A stretch of DNA of 64,000 nt from Flavobacterium anhuiense (lineage in GTDB: Bacteria; Bacteroidota; Bacteroidia; Flavobacteriales; Flavobacteriaceae). The stretch's first letter is position 1, and the number at the start of each line of letters is the position of its first letter. Location of the stretch: positions 102,261 through 166,260 of the forward strand of contig NZ_FMVC01000003.1 in assembly GCF_900101855.1 (NCBI RefSeq), read 5' to 3'. The position numbers and the translations under genes were made by a program. The notes under the pieces are model-generated. The model ran no database searches and was not told where the DNA came from. It saw only the letters and a program-made list of their open reading frames with translations. Shown one piece after another: positions 53,278 to 62,775 of the stretch.

Positions 53278-54033
53278 TCAAATTCTCACTTCTATATTAT
53301 TATCTCTTAATTCTTGTTTTAGGGCTTTAATTTCGATTTCTTTAAAGTGAAAAACACTTGCCGCTAAAGCCGCATCTGCTTTTCCTTCTTTAAACGAATC
53401 TACGAAATGCTGAATGTTTCCGGCTCCTCCAGAAGCAATAATCGGAATATTTACTAATTCTGAAAGTTTAGCCAAAGCTTCGTTTGCAAACCCATTTTTG
53501 GTTCCGTCGTTATCCATTGAAGTGAATAGAATTTCTCCTGCACCGCGTTCGGCAACTTCAACAGCCCAATCAAAAAGATTTAATTCTGTTGGCACTTTTC
53601 CGCCAACTAAATGCACAATCCATTGTCCGTCAATTTGTTTGGCGTCGATTGCAACTACAACACATTGGCTTCCAAATTTCTGCGCTAAATCATTAATTAA
53701 TTGTGGATTTTTAACTGCCGATGAATTGATTGAAACTTTATCAGCTCCGTTATTCAGCAGAATATCAACATCTTCAACAGATGAAATCCCACCACCAACC
53801 GTAAACGGAATATTGATTTTTTCTGCAACACTTCGCACCATATTGACAAGTGTTTTACGTCTTTCTTCTGTTGCCGAAATATCTAGAAAAACCAATTCGT
53901 CTGCGCCTTCAGCCGAGTAAATTGCCGCCAATTCAACTGGATCTCCAGCGTCTCGCAAGTCAACGAAATTAACGCCTTTTACGGTTCTTCCGTTTTTTAT
54001 ATCTAAACAAGGTATTATTCTTTTTGCTAACAT
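53278..54033 (-). CDS. hisF: Imidazole glycerol phosphate synthase, cyclase subunit
   Basis: With HisH this TIM barrel turns PRFAR and ammonia into IGP and AICAR. The 251-residue protein has catalytic D11 ([16 protein letters not shown]), the second Asp in VVAIDAKQ, and phosphate-binding GGGISSVED and ASGGAGN motifs. It follows hisA with a 74-bp gap that contains a heptad-type dyad. Confidence 0.94.
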   Translation of the reverse strand: MLAKRIIPCLDIKNGRTVKGVNFVDLRDAGDPVELAAIYSAEGADELVFLDISATEERRKTLVNMVRSVAEKINIPFTVGGGISSVEDVDILLNNGADKVSINSSAVKNPQLINDLAQKFGSQCVVVAIDAKQIDGQWIVHLVGGKVPTELNLFDWAVEVAERGAGEILFTSMDNDGTKNGFANEALAKLSELVNIPIIASGGAGNIQHFVDSFKEGKADAALAASVFHFKEIEIKALKQELRDNNIEVRI

Positions 54034-54041
54034 TTTTTATT

Positions 54042-54104
54042 TTAGTTGTTGGTTATTGGTTGATTGTTGTTGGTTAATGCGATAAACTATCAACCGACAA
54101 CTAA
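54042..54104. repeat. Intercistronic dyad between hisA and hisF
   Basis: TTAGTTGTTGGTT at 54042-54054 and AACCGACAACTAA near the right end are complementary with one mismatch. TTGGTT repeats fill the middle. Confidence 0.7.
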
Positions 54105-54107
54105 TAA

Positions 54108-54833
54108 CTATAAACCAATTATATAGTTTTCTAACTGTTTCAAAGTAATTCTTCCCTCGTAAATCGCTTTTCCGATAATAGTTCCTTCACAACCCAATTC
54201 TGCTAGTTTTGGCAATTCGTCAAAAGTTGAAATTCCGCCTGAGGCGATTAATTTTACACCTTCCGCTTCTGCTAAAATCTTTTTATACAAATCAAAACTT
54301 GGACCTTGAAGCATTCCGTCTTTTGCAATATCTGTACAGATAACGTACTGAATTCCTTTCGATTGATAATCCTGAATGAATGGAATCAAATCTTCATTTG
54401 ATTCTTCTAACCAGCCTGAAACAGCAATTTTTTCATCTTTAGCATCTGCGCCCAAAATGATTTTTTCAGTTCCGTATTCTGAAATCCATTTTTCAAAAAT
54501 GGCTCTGTTTTTCACGGCGATACTTCCGCCAGTAATCTGATTTGCGCCACTTTCAAAAGCAATTCTCAAATCGTCGTCTGATTTTAATCCGCCACCAAAA
54601 TCAATTTTTAAGCTGGTTTGTGTTGCGATTTGTTCTAAAATCTTATAATTGACAATTCTGCTTGATTTTGCGCCGTCTAAATCTACCAAATGCAGATATT
54701 CGATTCCGTGCGCTTCAAATGATTTTGCCACTTCAAGCGGATTCTCATTGTAAATTATTTTCGTATCATAATCACCTTTGGACAAACGAACGCATTTTCC
54801 ATCAATGATATCTATGGCTGGTATTATTCTCAT
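54108..54833 (-). CDS. hisA: ProFAR isomerase
   Basis: The 241-residue TIM barrel isomerises ProFAR to PRFAR. The catalytic D8 is in [19 protein letters not shown], and the second Asp is in [24 protein letters not shown] and [12 protein letters not shown] bind the phosphates. It lies between hisH and hisF. Confidence 0.94.
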   Translation of the reverse strand: MRIIPAIDIIDGKCVRLSKGDYDTKIIYNENPLEVAKSFEAHGIEYLHLVDLDGAKSSRIVNYKILEQIATQTSLKIDFGGGLKSDDDLRIAFESGANQITGGSIAVKNRAIFEKWISEYGTEKIILGADAKDEKIAVSGWLEESNEDLIPFIQDYQSKGIQYVICTDIAKDGMLQGPSFDLYKKILAEAEGVKLIASGGISTFDELPKLAELGCEGTIIGKAIYEGRITLKQLENYIIGL

Positions 54834-54918
54834 TTTTATTATTTTAGATTTCTGATTTTAGATTTTAAATTCTAAAAATTGAAATTGATTTTTGATATTT
54901 TGATTGATATTGAAGTTT

Positions 54919-55500
54919 TTACATTTTTAAAAAGTTTCCTAGAATCTTTTCTCCTACATCACCGCTTTTTTCTGGATGAAATTGTGTTCCGTAGAAATTA
55001 TCTTTTTGCAATGCCGATGCGTATTCTACATCATAATTGGTTTTAGCCACAGCGTATTGGCAATTTGGAGCGTAAAAACTGTGAACCAAATACATAAATT
55101 CATTTTCAGAAACATCCTTAAACAAATCAGTTTTTAAATCATAAATCTGATTCCAGCCCATTTGAGGCACTTTTACGTTGTTTGAAAATTTCAAAACGTC
55201 AACATCAAAAATCCCTAAACCTTCGGTATTTCCTTCTTCGGTCTTATTGCACATCAATTGCATCCCCAGACAAATTCCCAAAACAGGCTGTTTCAATTGA
55301 GGAATCAAACGGTTCAAACCGCTTTCGCGAAGTTTTGCCATTGCCGAACTCGCCTCGCCCACGCCAGGAAAAATCACTTTATCTGCCGATTTAATTTCGT
55401 CTGGATTATTACTCAGAACAGCTTTAAAACCCAATCTTTCAATAGCAAACATAATGCTCTGAATATTCCCTGCTCCGTAATTTATAATTACTATTTTCAT
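54919..55500 (-). CDS. hisH: Imidazole glycerol phosphate synthase, glutaminase subunit
   Basis: I start at the ATG at 55500 (MKIVIINYGAGNIQS, 193 residues). An upstream start would place 17 odd residues ahead of the strand. The class I amidotransferase site is VLGICLGMQLM (Cys nucleophile), with His and Glu in FHPEKSGDVG. It supplies ammonia to HisF. A dyad at 55509-55559 separates it from hisB. Confidence 0.94.
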   Translation of the reverse strand: MKIVIINYGAGNIQSIMFAIERLGFKAVLSNNPDEIKSADKVIFPGVGEASSAMAKLRESGLNRLIPQLKQPVLGICLGMQLMCNKTEEGNTEGLGIFDVDVLKFSNNVKVPQMGWNQIYDLKTDLFKDVSENEFMYLVHSFYAPNCQYAVAKTNYDVEYASALQKDNFYGTQFHPEKSGDVGEKILGNFLKM

Positions 55501-55508
55501 TCTTTTTA

Positions 55509-55559
55509 GTTGTTGGTTGATGGTTATTGGTTGATGGCTAACAACTATCAACCAACAAC
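55509..55559. repeat. Intercistronic dyad between hisB and hisH
   Basis: GTTGTTGGTTGAT (55509-55521) and ATCAACCAACAAC (55547-55559) are perfectly complementary. Confidence 0.8.
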
Positions 55560-55567
55560 CATAAACT

Positions 55568-56704
55568 TTAAAGCATCCCTTTCGTCGAAGGCAAAATCAT
55601 TTTTTCTGTATCCCTTTTTACGGCTACTTTTATGGCTTTCGCGAAAGCTTTAAAAATAGCTTCGATTTTGTGGTGTTCGTTGACTCCTTCTGCTTTGATA
55701 TTTAAATTGGCTTTTGCGCCATCTGTAAACGATTTAAAGAAGTGATAAAACATTTCTGTTGGCATTTTGCCTACCATTTCACGTTTAAATTCGGTTTCCC
55801 AAATGAGCCAATTTCTTCCTCCAAAATCAATTGCTGCTTGTGCTAAACAATCATCCATTGGCAAACAGAAACCATAACGTTCTATTCCTAATTTATTTCC
55901 TAACGCTTTCGCGAAAACTTCTCCTAAGGCAATTGCTGTATCTTCAATTGTATGGTGCTCATCGACTTCTAAATCGCCTTTTACTGTGATTTCTAAGTCC
56001 ATTTGACCATGACGTGAGATTTGGTCTAACATGTGGTCGAAAAATGCAATTCCGGTATCGATTTTACTTTTTCCTGTTCCGTCAAGATTTAGATTAATGT
56101 AAATATCTGTTTCGTTGGTTTTACGAGTAATCGAAGCTGAGCGCGCTTCTAATTTCAAAAACTCATAGATTTTCTTCCAATCCATTGTCTGTAAAACGAT
56201 TGTTTCATTCAATTCTTCACGTTTAGATGAAATTTCATTGCTTCCAATTCCATCCGTATCGTTCATGAAAATCGCTTTTGCACCAAGATTTTTAGCCAAT
56301 TCTACATCTGTCAAACGATCACCTAAAACAAAAGAATTCGCCAAATCATATTCTGGATTATTCAAATATTTAGTCAGCATTCCGGTTCTTGGTTTGCGAG
56401 TTGGCGCATTTTCCTCTGGAAAAGTTCTGTCGACGAAGATTTCATCAAAAACAACTCCTTCGTTTTCAAAAGCTTTCAAAATAAAATTTTGGGTTGGCCA
56501 AAATGTATCTTCTGGAAAACTATCAGTTCCTAAGCCGTCCTGATTGGTTACCATTGCCAATTCGTAATCTAATTCAGCAGCAATTTTAGCCAAATATTGA
56601 AATGCTTTTGGATAAAACTCCAGTTTATCTAGGCTATCTAATTGATAATTTTCAGGTTCTAAAACAATCGTCCCGTCACGATCGATAAAAAGTACTTTTT
56701 TCAT
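55568..56704 (-). CDS. hisB: Bifunctional histidinol-phosphatase/IGP dehydratase
   Basis: The 378-residue fusion does steps 6 and 8. The N-terminal HAD phosphatase has FIDRDGTIV (D8 and D10) and a [12 protein letters not shown] loop. The IGPD domain from about 190 has the manganese-binding [21 protein letters not shown] and [13 protein letters not shown] motifs. The fused form matches E. coli HisB and is usual in Bacteroidota. Confidence 0.95.
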   Translation of the reverse strand: MKKVLFIDRDGTIVLEPENYQLDSLDKLEFYPKAFQYLAKIAAELDYELAMVTNQDGLGTDSFPEDTFWPTQNFILKAFENEGVVFDEIFVDRTFPEENAPTRKPRTGMLTKYLNNPEYDLANSFVLGDRLTDVELAKNLGAKAIFMNDTDGIGSNEISSKREELNETIVLQTMDWKKIYEFLKLEARSASITRKTNETDIYINLNLDGTGKSKIDTGIAFFDHMLDQISRHGQMDLEITVKGDLEVDEHHTIEDTAIALGEVFAKALGNKLGIERYGFCLPMDDCLAQAAIDFGGRNWLIWETEFKREMVGKMPTEMFYHFFKSFTDGAKANLNIKAEGVNEHHKIEAIFKAFAKAIKVAVKRDTEKMILPSTKGML

Positions 56705-56717
56705 GGTTTATAGTTTG

Positions 56718-56750
56718 AGACCTAACAGGTTTTAAAAACCTTTTAGGTCT
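56718..56750. repeat. Intercistronic dyad between hisC and hisB
   Basis: AGACCTAA and TTAGGTCT arms with AGGTTTT/AAACCT inner arms form a long stem with one mismatch. It is similar to the palindrome at 49872-49904. Confidence 0.75.
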
Positions 56751-56758
56751 GTCATAGT

Positions 56759-57805
56759 TTATAACAATTTCAATTCTCTAATTACAACCGCATTTTCTTC
56801 TTTTGTTCCTATTGTAAAACGAAGGCAATTTTCACATAAAGGTTGTGTTGTTCTGTTTCTGATAACAATTCCTTTTTCGATTAACTGGTCGTATCTTTTG
56901 TTTGCGTCATCTACTTTTGCCAAGATAAAATTGGCTTCTGTTGGATACACTTTCTTAACAAAATTTACTTCAAGCAATACTTTAAGCAACTCTTCTCTTT
57001 GCTCAATAATAGAAGCTATTTCTTGTTTAATTTTATCAGAATCTTTTAAACGTTCTTTAGCTCTTTGCTGTGTTAATTCGTTTACGTTATAAGGCGGTTT
57101 GATTTTGTTTAAAATTGAAATCACTTCCTCAGAAGCATAACAAATTCCTAAACGGATCCCAGCTAAACCATACGCTTTGGAAAGAGTTTGAGTAATCACT
57201 AAATTCGGGTATTCGTCGATTTCTGTCAGCCAGCTTTCTTTATCTGAAAAATCAATATAGGCTTCATCAATTACCACTAAACCATTGAAGTTTTGAAGCA
57301 ATTTAACTACGCTTTCATCAGTGAAAGAATTTCCTGTTGGATTGTTCGGCGAACACAAAAAGATGATTTTAGTATTTTCATCAACCGCTTCTAGAATCTT
57401 TTCAACTTCTGGCTGAAAATCGGTTGAAAGCAAAATTTCTCTATTTTCTACTGCATTGATGTTTGCCAAAACTCCGTACATTCCATATGTAGGCGGAAGC
57501 GAAATAATATTGTCTTTGTTAGGTTCGCAGAAAGCTCTAAAAAGCAAATCTAAAACTTCATCACTTCCGTTTCCTAACAAAATCTGACTTTGCTTTACTA
57601 AATTATTCTTGGCCAAAATCGCTTTAACCGAATTCTGCTGTGGATCTGGATAACGATTTACACCATTCTGATACGGATTTTCATTGGCATCCAAAAAAAT
57701 CATTTCTGCTGTATCAAAATCTTCAAACTCATCTCTCGCAGAAGAATAGGGTTTTAACGATTTTACGTTTTCTCTTGTTATTGTGTTTATATCGAATATG
57801 TTCAT
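56759..57805 (-). CDS. hisC: Histidinol-phosphate aminotransferase
   Basis: I start at the ATG at 57805 (MNIFDINTITRENVKSLKPYSSARDEF, 348 residues), which fits the family start. The PLP fold I enzyme has LDANENPYQ, GNGSDEVLDLLFRAF, CSPNNPTGN, VIDEAYIDF and the Schiff-base Lys in TQTLSKAYGLAGIRLG. It lies between hisD and hisB. Confidence 0.94.
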   Translation of the reverse strand: MNIFDINTITRENVKSLKPYSSARDEFEDFDTAEMIFLDANENPYQNGVNRYPDPQQNSVKAILAKNNLVKQSQILLGNGSDEVLDLLFRAFCEPNKDNIISLPPTYGMYGVLANINAVENREILLSTDFQPEVEKILEAVDENTKIIFLCSPNNPTGNSFTDESVVKLLQNFNGLVVIDEAYIDFSDKESWLTEIDEYPNLVITQTLSKAYGLAGIRLGICYASEEVISILNKIKPPYNVNELTQQRAKERLKDSDKIKQEIASIIEQREELLKVLLEVNFVKKVYPTEANFILAKVDDANKRYDQLIEKGIVIRNRTTQPLCENCLRFTIGTKEENAVVIRELKLL

Positions 57806-57903
57806 TTGTTGTTGTTTTTTTGGACTATTAGAAACAAGAAACAAGAGAAAAGACTTCTTATCTTACCCACTCAATATCTTTCTTCTTGCTTCTTTTCTCT
57901 TTC

Positions 57904-59187
57904 TTATTCTAAACTCTTTAATCTCAGCGTCACAGCATTCTTATGCGCTTGTAACCCTTCGGCTTCAGCCATTAATTCTATAGCTTTTCCAATGTTTTGA
58001 ATTCCTTTTTCTGAAATTTTCTGGAATGTCATTGATTTCATAAAACTGTCTAGATTTACACCGCTGTAATTCTTCGCATAACCATTTGTTGGCAATGTGT
58101 GATTGGTTCCTGAAGCATAATCTCCAGCACTTTCAGGAGTATAATTCCCTATGAAGACAGAACCTGCATTTACAATTCCGTTGCAATAGAAATCATCATA
58201 TTCTGAGCAGATTATAAAGTGTTCTGGGCCATATTCATTGATTAAATCTAAAGCGATTTGATCATTTTCGACATAAATCAATTTTGAATTTTCAATTGCT
58301 TTTTCTGCAATCGCTTTTCTAGGAAGAACTTCCAATTGTGATTGAACTTCTTTTTCTACTTCTGCAATTAGCTTTTTTGAAGTCGAAACTAAAATTACCT
58401 GACTGTCAGTTCCGTGTTCTGCTTGAGATAATAAATCTGAAGCTACAAAAGCTGGAACCGCAGTATCATCAGCAACAATTAACAGTTCTGAAGGCCCTGC
58501 AGGCATATCAATTGCAACGCCAAATTGAGTTGCCAATTGTTTCGCAACCGTTACAAATTGATTTCCTGGCCCAAAGATTTTATATACTTTCGGAATTGAT
58601 TGTGTCCCGAAAGTCATTCCTGCAATAGCTTGGATTCCACCAACTTTTAGAATTTTAGTTACACCGCATAAATTCGCTGCGTATAAAATTGCGGGATTAA
58701 TTTTTCCTTTTTTATCTGGTGGAGAACACAACACAATTTCTTTACAGCCTGCAATTTCAGCAGGAACAGCCAACATTAAAACAGTCGAAAACAAAGGCGC
58801 TGTTCCTCCTGGAATGTATAAGCCTATTTTCTGAATTGGTCTTTTTTCCTGCCAACAGTTTACTCCTTCAATAGTTTCAACAGAAACACGATCTGTTTTT
58901 TGAGCGTTGTGGAACTTATAAATATTGTCTTTCGCTAACTCAATTGCCTCTTTGAGTTCAGTTGGAATCAAACTAATCGCTTCTTGAATTTCTTCTTGAG
59001 CAACTTCATAATTACCTAAAGAAATTCCGTCAAAGATTGAAGTATATTTAGCAACAGCTTCATCTCCTTTTCTTTGAACTTCTTTGAAGATTTCTTTTAC
59101 CGTAAGTTCTATATCGTCTACAGTTTTAGTCGGTCTTTTTAATATTTCTGACCAGATTTCTGGTTTTGGATTATCTATTTTATTCAT
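57904..59187 (-). CDS. hisD: Histidinol dehydrogenase
   Basis: The 427-residue zinc enzyme oxidises histidinol to histidine in two NAD-dependent steps. Signatures include GGTAPLFSTVLML, PSELLIVAD, QAEHGTDSQV and the catalytic EYGPEHF (Glu-His). It follows hisG with a 154-bp gap that carries a copy of the 37-bp repeat. Confidence 0.95.
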   Translation of the reverse strand: MNKIDNPKPEIWSEILKRPTKTVDDIELTVKEIFKEVQRKGDEAVAKYTSIFDGISLGNYEVAQEEIQEAISLIPTELKEAIELAKDNIYKFHNAQKTDRVSVETIEGVNCWQEKRPIQKIGLYIPGGTAPLFSTVLMLAVPAEIAGCKEIVLCSPPDKKGKINPAILYAANLCGVTKILKVGGIQAIAGMTFGTQSIPKVYKIFGPGNQFVTVAKQLATQFGVAIDMPAGPSELLIVADDTAVPAFVASDLLSQAEHGTDSQVILVSTSKKLIAEVEKEVQSQLEVLPRKAIAEKAIENSKLIYVENDQIALDLINEYGPEHFIICSEYDDFYCNGIVNAGSVFIGNYTPESAGDYASGTNHTLPTNGYAKNYSGVNLDSFMKSMTFQKISEKGIQNIGKAIELMAEAEGLQAHKNAVTLRLKSLE

Positions 59188-59277
59188 GCCTTTATTTTTT
59201 TAACCGCAAAGGGCGCAAGGTTTTATTATTCTCTTTGTCTTGAAAAAACGCTAAGTTCGCAAAGCTGCATCCGCAAC

Positions 59278-59314
59278 TTGGAATTTGGACCCGAGCGATA
59301 GCGAATAGGCGAAG
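59278..59314. repeat. 37-bp dispersed repeat, copy 2 (inverted)
   Basis: This is the exact reverse complement of 24200-24236. GCAAAG-rich tracts at 59205-59270 resemble those at 24255-24375. Confidence 0.85.
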
Positions 59315-59341
59315 CAATTTTCATATTGGAATTTCTATTTT

Positions 59342-60199
59342 TTATAGTACCATTTTCTCAATTGGACAAACTAAAATTCCTTCTGCTCCTACTTCTTTAA
59401 GCTGATCTATTACATCCCAAAAAGTATCTTTGTCGATTACAGAGTGAACACTGCTCCAGCCTTCTTGAGCCAACGGAAGAACCGTTAAACTTCTTAAAAC
59501 TGGAAGGATTTTTCCAACTGCTTCAATTTTGTCATTTGGAACGTTCATTAGAATATATTTTGAATTTCTAGCTCTTAAAACAGCTTGAATTCTGAATTTT
59601 AAAGTATCAATGTGTTTCTGGATTTCCGGAGAAACTTTTGGCGAAACAGCCAGAACTGCTTCACTTTTCAAAATAACTTCAACTTCTTTTAAGTTGTTTT
59701 TGAACAAAGTGCTTCCGCTTGAAACAATATCTACAATGGCATCTGCAAGACCAATATTTGGCGCAATTTCTACAGAACCAGAGATTTGGTGAATATCTAC
59801 AGTCAGACCAAATTTATTAAAATATTCGGTAACTGTATGGGGATAAGAGGTAGCAATACGAAGATTTGCTAAATCTTGTACCGAATTGTATTCGAAGGTT
59901 TTAGGGACAGCAACAGAAACCTTGCATTTTGAAAATCCTAATTTCTGAACTACTTCGATTCCTTTTCCTTTCTCTACCAAAAGATTATCGCCAACTATAG
60001 CTAAATCTACCACTCCATCGATTAAATATTGAGGAATATCTGAATTTCTTAGATATAAAACTTCAAGAGGAAAATTTGAAGCTTCGGCTTTTAACTGGTC
60101 GATTCCGTTGTTGATTGAAATACCGCAGTCCTTTAAGATTTGAATGCTGTCTTCGTTTAAACGTCCAGATTTTTGAATTGCAATTTTTAAAGTACTCAT
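59342..60199 (-). CDS. hisG: ATP phosphoribosyltransferase, long form
   Basis: The enzyme starts histidine synthesis from ATP and PRPP. The 285-residue long form has a periplasmic-binding-like catalytic part (LKIAIQKSGRLNEDS, VDLAIVGDNLLVEKG, DAIVDIVSSGSTLFKNNL) and a C-terminal ACT-like regulatory domain (about 210-285), which binds histidine for feedback. No HisZ is needed. It is the first gene of the operon and is preceded by a leader peptide and terminator. Confidence 0.95.
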   Translation of the reverse strand: MSTLKIAIQKSGRLNEDSIQILKDCGISINNGIDQLKAEASNFPLEVLYLRNSDIPQYLIDGVVDLAIVGDNLLVEKGKGIEVVQKLGFSKCKVSVAVPKTFEYNSVQDLANLRIATSYPHTVTEYFNKFGLTVDIHQISGSVEIAPNIGLADAIVDIVSSGSTLFKNNLKEVEVILKSEAVLAVSPKVSPEIQKHIDTLKFRIQAVLRARNSKYILMNVPNDKIEAVGKILPVLRSLTVLPLAQEGWSSVHSVIDKDTFWDVIDQLKEVGAEGILVCPIEKMVL

Positions 60200-60251
60200 T
60201 TTTTTAGTTGTTTGTTGAATTAATAGTTTGAGTACAAAGAGAGCTTGAATT

Positions 60252-60284
60252 AAAAAACCCGTTTGATGTACTCAAACGGGTTTT
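60252..60284 (-). terminator. his attenuator terminator
   Basis: A perfect 13-bp stem (60254-60266 with 60272-60284, loop of 5 nt) has GC-rich centre ACCCG/CGGGT. On the minus strand it ends in six T residues. It lies 28 nt after the leader-peptide stop and 53 nt before the hisG ATG. Confidence 0.85.
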
Positions 60285-60311
60285 AAAATATGATGATTTA
60301 CATGCATACCA

Positions 60312-60371
60312 TTAACACATCGCTTGAGAGCAATAATGTAAATGATGATGATGTAATTGAATTGAAATCAT
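60312..60371 (-). CDS. his leader peptide
   Basis: The 19-codon ORF reads MISIQLHHHHLHYCSQAMC and has five His, four consecutive. With the terminator downstream and a promoter upstream (TATATTTG, 60407-60414) it has the layout of a histidine attenuator. Ribosome stalling at His codons would favour an antiterminator fold and transcription of hisG and the rest of the operon. Confidence 0.85.
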   Translation of the reverse strand: MISIQLHHHHLHYCSQAMC

Positions 60372-60406
60372 GATTTGTTTTGTTTTTTACTTCTTTGATT
60401 CGGTTG

Positions 60407-60438
60407 CAAATATACTAGATAAAATAATTAAAAAGCAA
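60407..60438 (-). promoter_or_regulatory. his operon promoter
   Basis: On the minus strand TTG (complement of 60436-60438) and TATATTTG (complement of 60407-60414) are 21 nt apart. The predicted start lies about 30 nt before the leader peptide. Confidence 0.65.
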
Positions 60439-60510
60439 TTTTTATTTTAACTTAACGATAGTTTATTGTTAAAAATCGTTTTGAAGGGCATTTTAGTTAA
60501 TGATTTTAAA

Positions 60511-61911
60511 TTACTTTAACGAATTATCATATTCATCAAAAACCAATAAAACTCGCGTGCCTATACCAATTTCGCTTTCAATTTTAAATTTAATTTTAAG
60601 CAAATCGGTCATTCGTTTTACAATAAACAAACCAAGCCCAGTTCCTTTTATTTCTGAATGATTTAAAGAATCTGATCTGAAGAAAGGATTCAAAATAGAT
60701 TCTAAATCTTTTTTTGCGATTCCAATTCCTTGATCTGAAATATTGCAGATAATTTTCTCGTTTTCTCTCGATAAGGAAATTCGAACTTCACTATCGGGTT
60801 TTGAGTATTTTATGGCATTTGAGATGATATTTCGAAGAATTGTTACCGCTAAGTAATTATCGGAATAAATATAAAACTCTTCTGAAGCGTCTAAAATCAC
60901 ATTTACTTTTCCTACTTTAATTTTCTCTGTATTTAATTTCAGTACATCTAAAACGACAGCATTTAAATAAACTTTTTCTTTAAGAATATTCTGTTTTTGA
61001 TTCTCAAATCGAGCCATCATAAGCAGCTGATCAACAAGAGAATTCAAATGGTCTACCTCATTAATACAATAATTAATTTTTTCTTCGTATTCTTTATTGT
61101 CACGGGGTTTACGTATAAGCACTTCAAGTGTTCCTTTAATAACAGTTAAAGGTGTTCTCAATTCATGAGAAGCATCAGAAGTGAATTGTTTTTCGCGCTC
61201 TATTGCGTCTTCAATTCGATTTAATAAATTATTAATAGTCTTAGAAAGCACAAATAATTCGTCTCTTGTTTTTGGAAGCGGAATACGTGCTTTCAGATTG
61301 TCTTTTGTAATAATCTTAGAAGTCTGAATAATATTATTTATCGGCTTTATGCTTCTTCCAGCATAAAATCTTGCTAAGAAAAAAAGAATTAAAAGAATGA
61401 TTGGAAAAGTAATTAATAAGGTATCCATCAAATTATCCAATACTTTTGAAGAATCTGAAAGTGACATGGCAATAATCAAATATCCAACTTTTTTGGAGTG
61501 CACGTGAAGCGGAACTTGGATTTGGCGAATTTTATTGTCCAACAATTGTGCATCAAAAAGCTGAAAATGATCTTTATTCTCATGAAAAACGAGTTTTTCA
61601 TTTTTTAAGTTCGGAGACTTTTCTATTATTTTTTTATTTAAATCTAAAAACTGGACAAATACAGGATTTACATCAACAGAATTATGCTCTCTTTCTTCCC
61701 ATTCTTCCGCATCCATAAAAACGACCCTACCTTTTTCAATTTTAATTTCCCTAAGATGATCTTGAACTTCTATGTTTAAATTTTCATCTATATGATTGTA
61801 AACAGTCAGTTTTACAATAAAATAAATAGCAGAAAAAACCGCTAAAACCAAAAGTCCAGTTCCTACGATATAATTTAGTGCTATTCTGTCTTTAAAAGAT
61901 AATGATGTCAT
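60511..61911 (-). CDS. Sensor histidine kinase
   Basis: The 466-residue kinase has membrane segments at about 13-34 and 162-182, with a periplasmic sensor domain of about 125 residues between them. A HAMP domain (RSIKPINNIIQTSKIITKDNLKARIPL) follows, then the H box SDASHELRTPLTVIKG, the N box RNIISNAIKYS, DQGIGIA and GTGLGLFIV. It resembles CusS/heavy-metal-type kinases in layout, but the signal is unknown. It follows the response regulator gene with a 3-nt gap. Confidence 0.9.
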   Translation of the reverse strand: MTSLSFKDRIALNYIVGTGLLVLAVFSAIYFIVKLTVYNHIDENLNIEVQDHLREIKIEKGRVVFMDAEEWEEREHNSVDVNPVFVQFLDLNKKIIEKSPNLKNEKLVFHENKDHFQLFDAQLLDNKIRQIQVPLHVHSKKVGYLIIAMSLSDSSKVLDNLMDTLLITFPIILLILFFLARFYAGRSIKPINNIIQTSKIITKDNLKARIPLPKTRDELFVLSKTINNLLNRIEDAIEREKQFTSDASHELRTPLTVIKGTLEVLIRKPRDNKEYEEKINYCINEVDHLNSLVDQLLMMARFENQKQNILKEKVYLNAVVLDVLKLNTEKIKVGKVNVILDASEEFYIYSDNYLAVTILRNIISNAIKYSKPDSEVRISLSRENEKIICNISDQGIGIAKKDLESILNPFFRSDSLNHSEIKGTGLGLFIVKRMTDLLKIKFKIESEIGIGTRVLLVFDEYDNSLK

Positions 61912-61914
61912 TTG

Positions 61915-62577
61915 TTAATCATTAGCAATATATCCAATGCCTCGGATGGTTTTAATATAGTCTTCCTCGATTTTAAGGTTCAGTTTTTTTCTAATGGCAT
62001 TCATGAAAACATCAATAACGCCTGTATCGTACTCAAAATTAATTTCCCAGACGTCTCGCAAAATCTGGTTTCTGGTACAGACTTTTCCTTTATGCTGTAT
62101 TAAATAAGCTAGTAATTCAAATTCGCGTTGGGTCAACGAAATTTCTTCATCTCCTTTCAATACAATATGTCTGGACAAATCCATCGTAATATTTCCGAGA
62201 TTTAGGGTTTCAGTTTGTTTTTTATTTCTAAAGTGAACTTTAATTCGCTCCACCAATTCTTCAAAACTAAAAGGCTTTTTGATATAATCGTTTGCGCCAG
62301 CTTTCAGCCCTTCAATAGTTTCTTGGACTGTGTCTTTTGCAGTTAAAAAAATAATTGGAGTAAAATGATCTTTAACTCTAATAGCTTTGCACAAATCTAG
62401 GCCGTTTATTTTTGGCAACATCCAATCTAAAAGAATCAAATCAAATTTTTGTTCCTGAACCAGTTCAAAACCTTTAGAACCATCAGCAGCTGTAGTAATT
62501 TGATACCCTTCTTCTTGCAAACCTTGTTTTAGAAATTGAACAATTCCTACTTCGTCTTCAACTATTAAAATATGCAT
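61915..62577 (-). CDS. OmpR-family response regulator
   Basis: The 220-residue protein has a receiver domain with D51 as phosphoacceptor (LILLDWMLPKINGLDL) and conserved Thr and Lys (FLTAKD, IKKPF). A winged-helix output domain follows (SLTQREFELLAYLIQHKGKVCTRNQILRDVWEINFEYDTGVIDVFMNAIRKKL). OmpR-type outputs bind direct repeats about 11 bp apart, and such an array lies upstream (62682-62741). It is probably the partner of the kinase that follows. Confidence 0.92.
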   Translation of the reverse strand: MHILIVEDEVGIVQFLKQGLQEEGYQITTAADGSKGFELVQEQKFDLILLDWMLPKINGLDLCKAIRVKDHFTPIIFLTAKDTVQETIEGLKAGANDYIKKPFSFEELVERIKVHFRNKKQTETLNLGNITMDLSRHIVLKGDEEISLTQREFELLAYLIQHKGKVCTRNQILRDVWEINFEYDTGVIDVFMNAIRKKLNLKIEEDYIKTIRGIGYIAND

Positions 62578-62617
62578 TTATCGTATCTGATTAAATTTGA
62601 ATTTCATTTTATCAATT

Positions 62618-62625
62618 CAAAGATA
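62618..62625 (-). promoter_or_regulatory. -7 box of the two-component operon
   Basis: The minus-strand TATCTTTG matches TAnnTTTG and lies about 40 nt before the regulator ATG. Confidence 0.5.
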
Positions 62626-62681
62626 GATAATTTAGCTCTCAGAAATAATCCTTATCATTAATAAAAAAGGCAATCAACTTC

Positions 62682-62741
62682 TTAAGCAAACATTAAGTCA
62701 ATGTTAAGTAAGGTAAAAGTGGAACTTAATCTGGCGTTAAT
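62682..62741 (+). promoter_or_regulatory. Six TTAAG-like boxes at an exact 11-bp period
   Basis: TTAAG occurs at 62682, 62693 and 62704, AAAAG at 62715, and TTAAT at 62726 and 62737, each 11 bp from the last. This matches the helical repeat bound by OmpR/PhoB-type regulators in tandem. It lies 10 nt before the TAATTTTG -7 box of the LtaS-like gene. Confidence 0.65.
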
Positions 62742-62751
62742 CATTCGAAAT

Positions 62752-62759
62752 TAATTTTG
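62752..62759 (+). promoter_or_regulatory. -7 box of the LtaS-like gene
   Basis: TAATTTTG matches TAnnTTTG, 16 nt before the ATG. Confidence 0.55.
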
Positions 62760-62775
62760 TAAAAAAATAAGTCCG

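Noticed and set aside
53414..53920. A long open frame on the + strand inside hisF
   Set aside because: It lies fully within a certain hisF gene, has no recognisable domain and no promoter. It is a shadow frame.
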